A stretch of DNA of 64,000 nt from assembly GCA_902779305.1 (NCBI GenBank), contig CACZBD010000007.1, positions 24,760 through 88,759 of the forward strand. Direction: 5' to 3'. This document shows, piece by piece, positions 62,374 through 64,000 of this stretch; positions within the stretch are counted from its first letter, which is position 1, and each line of letters begins with the position of its first letter. Under the pieces are notes generated by a model. It was not told the DNA's origin. It saw nothing but the letters and a program-made list of their open reading frames with translations, and ran no database searches. This stretch comes from an uncultured Lachnospiraceae bacterium (GTDB lineage: Bacteria; Bacillota; Clostridia; Lachnospirales; Lachnospiraceae). A program made the translations under genes and the position numbers.

Positions 62374-62658
62374 TTAAGCCTTATCCTGATCGGTATGTTC
62401 TTTTTCTTCCGGGCCGGGAACTTCTTCCGGCGTTTTCTTTTGTGCGACGTTTTCCGGCTTTTCCGGCGCGTAGCGCTCTTTTAAGACCTTATAGATCAGC
62501 CTGTATCCGTAGATCAAAACCGGCAGAACAATGGTCATCGTAACGGATGCAAAAAACAGGCTTTTGCTGAAAGGGGAATCGATGATGGCGCTGATCAATG
62601 TTAAAAGATAGAGAAGGACCAGCAGAATCACGCCGATCCATGCAAGTATTTTTTTCAT
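62374..62658 (-). CDS. Small two-helix membrane protein
   Basis: A 94-residue protein from ATG at 62656-62658; a longer frame upstream crosses the promoter. Hydrophobic helices lie at about 4-24 and 36-56. The remaining C-terminal 35 residues are polar, rich in Pro, Glu and Lys. No family recognised. A TATAAT ends just six bases before the ATG and no ribosome-binding site is present, so the mRNA may be leaderless. It ends at the bidirectional terminator. Confidence 0.6.
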   Translation of the reverse strand: MKKILAWIGVILLVLLYLLTLISAIIDSPFSKSLFFASVTMTIVLPVLIYGYRLIYKVLKERYAPEKPENVAQKKTPEEVPGPEEKEHTDQDKA

Positions 62659-62664
62659 AGGGGC

Positions 62665-62694
62665 ATTATAGCACAACGGTTGATTTTCTTGCAA
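62665..62694 (-). promoter_or_regulatory. Promoter of the small membrane protein gene
   Basis: On the minus strand: TTGCAA (62689-62694), 18 bases, TATAAT (62665-62670), ending six bases before the ATG at 62658. Confidence 0.6.
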
Positions 62695-62726
62695 TGAAAC
62701 ATTAGAATAATATTCAGGAGACAGCC

Positions 62727-64000
62727 ATGATCTTATTTGAACTGAGCAGACAACTGGATATCAGACTGTACCGTACCATGAATGCCATGGACAAGAGTTA
62801 CGGGGCAGTCGGCAAATACATCTTAAAGGATGATACGTTCTATCTTCTGGGTTACGACCATTCCGTCAAGATCAATATGCTGACGCGGGAACTGTCCGCG
62901 GACAAGGCGATGCGGTCCTTTGAGATCGAGTCGGAACCTGTCATGTGGTTTTCCGAGGATTCCGCGGAAAGTCATGTGATCCTGATGATCTCGCATGCGA
63001 TGCGGCAGTGGCTCAATATTGACAGTATGCGGATGTCCGAATTATACACCGCGCTGGAAAATGTCAATCGTGTATTGTCGCGATACAATTTAAGGATCTT
63101 ATTCGACATGGACAGCATGTGCATTTACTATGACGGCGAGTCCATGACTTTCGAGGAAGCCGTAAACCATATCATGGAAATGGATGCGGAGAAGGAAACG
63201 GAAGCATTCTTACCGGAGTGGTTTTCGGAAGCGGAGTTTTTGAGAAGCGCAAACCGTCTGGAAGAAGCGACCCAGTTATATGAAAAGGTCTTAAAGTTTA
63301 CCAACCGGTCGCAGCCGGTATACACCACAAGCGCATTCCATCTGGCAGAGTGCTATTATTTCCTTTCCAACTACGAAAGATCCGTGAAACTGTATTACCG
63401 CTGCAATCTGGAATTCATCCCGGATGCGGATGATTTTTACATCCATTTGGGACATGCCCTTCTGGATGAGAAGATGAAGAAATACGAGCGGCAGATCAAG
63501 ATCTTCTACCGCTGCAGGATCGATCCCGAGTATGCCCTGAATCATAAACCGGCCATGGAAGCCGCGGGAAATGACGTGGCGGATGTCTTCGATGAATATG
63601 AACGGACCTGCCTGGACATGGGGCATAAGAAGTATTCAGAACACAGGAAGAACATGCCGAAGGATTCGGACGATATCGATGAGATCTTAGCGCTCGATCT
63701 GGAAGAGAACCTGCAAAAGAGCGGACCGCCGAAACGGTATGAGAATATCACGCTGGTGGAACAGAGCGTCAGTGAGGATATCGGAAACAGATCGATCAAC
63801 GAACTTCTGGCGGATGCGCTGGATGATTATATCTCCGGTGAGTACCAGGAAGCATTTCATATTTACCAGCGGCTGAAGGAAGAGGTCGGGGAAGATACGG
63901 ACTATGCCACATGGGTATGGTTCATGCTGGCCAAGCTGTATGTGATCACCGAGGACTACGAAAAGGCCATGGATGCTCTGGAACACTGTGATCCGAACCG
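62727..64000 (+). CDS. TPR-like protein (3' end outside window)
   Basis: An open frame of 424 codons from ATG 62727 (AGGAGA nine bases upstream) to the end of the window. Residues 1-170 are a mixed alpha/beta segment with no known motif. From about 175 on there are helical pairs of TPR type, such as ANRLEEATQLYEKVLKF, the AECYYFLSNYERSVKLYYR segment, and later GEYQEAFHIYQRL and EDYEKAMDALEHC. TPR arrays bind partner proteins. The role and the partner are unknown. It faces away from the small membrane gene. Confidence 0.75.
   Translation, partial: MILFELSRQLDIRLYRTMNAMDKSYGAVGKYILKDDTFYLLGYDHSVKINMLTRELSADKAMRSFEIESEPVMWFSEDSAESHVILMISHAMRQWLNIDSMRMSELYTALENVNRVLSRYNLRILFDMDSMCIYYDGESMTFEEAVNHIMEMDAEKETEAFLPEWFSEAEFLRSANRLEEATQLYEKVLKFTNRSQPVYTTSAFHLAECYYFLSNYERSVKLYYRCNLEFIPDADDFYIHLGHALLDEKMKKYERQIKIFYRCRIDPEYALNHKPAMEAAGNDVADVFDEYERTCLDMGHKKYSEHRKNMPKDSDDIDEILALDLEENLQKSGPPKRYENITLVEQSVSEDIGNRSINELLADALDDYISGEYQEAFHIYQRLKEEVGEDTDYATWVWFMLAKLYVITEDYEKAMDALEHCDPN

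Overview
The window looks like a chromosomal segment of a Gram-positive anaerobe of the class Clostridia, most likely a Lachnospiraceae relative. The reasons are the gene order dGTPase-like / dnaG / rpoD / trmK / Nif3-like, a two-gene SufC-SufD assembly pair, a HemZ-type radical SAM protein, an A-type RNase P RNA, a hybrid kinase with a 7TM-type N-terminus, a LacI-like sensor fused to GGDEF, and families such as DUF815, DUF5050 and DUF5662. Strong AGGAGG-type ribosome-binding sites and intrinsic terminators fit this. The assignment is inference; no 16S gene is present.

Region 1 (1-6.67 kb) is an accessory island. It holds the end of a restriction-type helicase with a methylase-like tail, a PC4/YdbC-type ssDNA-binding protein coupled to it, a large DUF262/HNH/DUF4268 GmrSD-like nuclease with a TTG start, a possible gene remnant, and a tyrosine integrase. 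The integrase lies against the 3' end of a tRNA-Glu gene on the other strand, the usual target of such enzymes. The far end of the island lies outside the window.

Region 2 (6.7-22.5 kb) is core and semi-core DNA: a HerA/YjgR-like ATPase, amylomaltase with a MATE exporter, a FliD-tail-like protein behind a candidate sigma-D promoter, tRNA-Leu, a membrane-anchored hydrolase, a copper ATPase with a fused CopZ-like domain, a beta-helix lipoprotein, and an amino-sugar block. That block has a helix-turn-helix domain fused to GlmM, a GlmU-type acetyltransferase and NagB.

Region 3 (22.5-34 kb) is the macromolecular synthesis block (dgt-like, dnaG, rpoD, trmK, nif3-like), preceded by a terminator-like leader and a possible small RNA. 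A TGS-P-loop kinase, RNase P RNA, a hybrid histidine kinase whose phospho-acceptor histidine is a tyrosine, and pyrBI follow.

Region 4 (34-45.8 kb) has a beta-propeller-like membrane protein, then a chorismate mutase / DUF815 ATPase / Ppx / Ppk1 / Maf run centred on polyphosphate, a chemoreceptor, a HAD phosphatase and a lipoprotein.

Region 5 (46-64 kb) is a long co-directional run: ABC-F protein, SufC-SufD, GalE, bifunctional Rel, a metallo-hydrolase, HemZ and HisS, then a zinc-ribbon membrane protein, a DUF5662 protein, a GH3 beta-glucosidase, a LacI-GGDEF protein, a possibly leaderless small membrane protein on the minus strand, and a TPR-like protein cut by the window end.

The most notable items are the tRNA-Glu defence-type island with an ATC-like integrase start, the HTH-GlmM fusion with an internal GlmM start and a palindromic promoter, the H-to-Y hybrid kinase, the nested CopZ, and the candidate small RNA upstream of the dgt-dnaG-rpoD operon.
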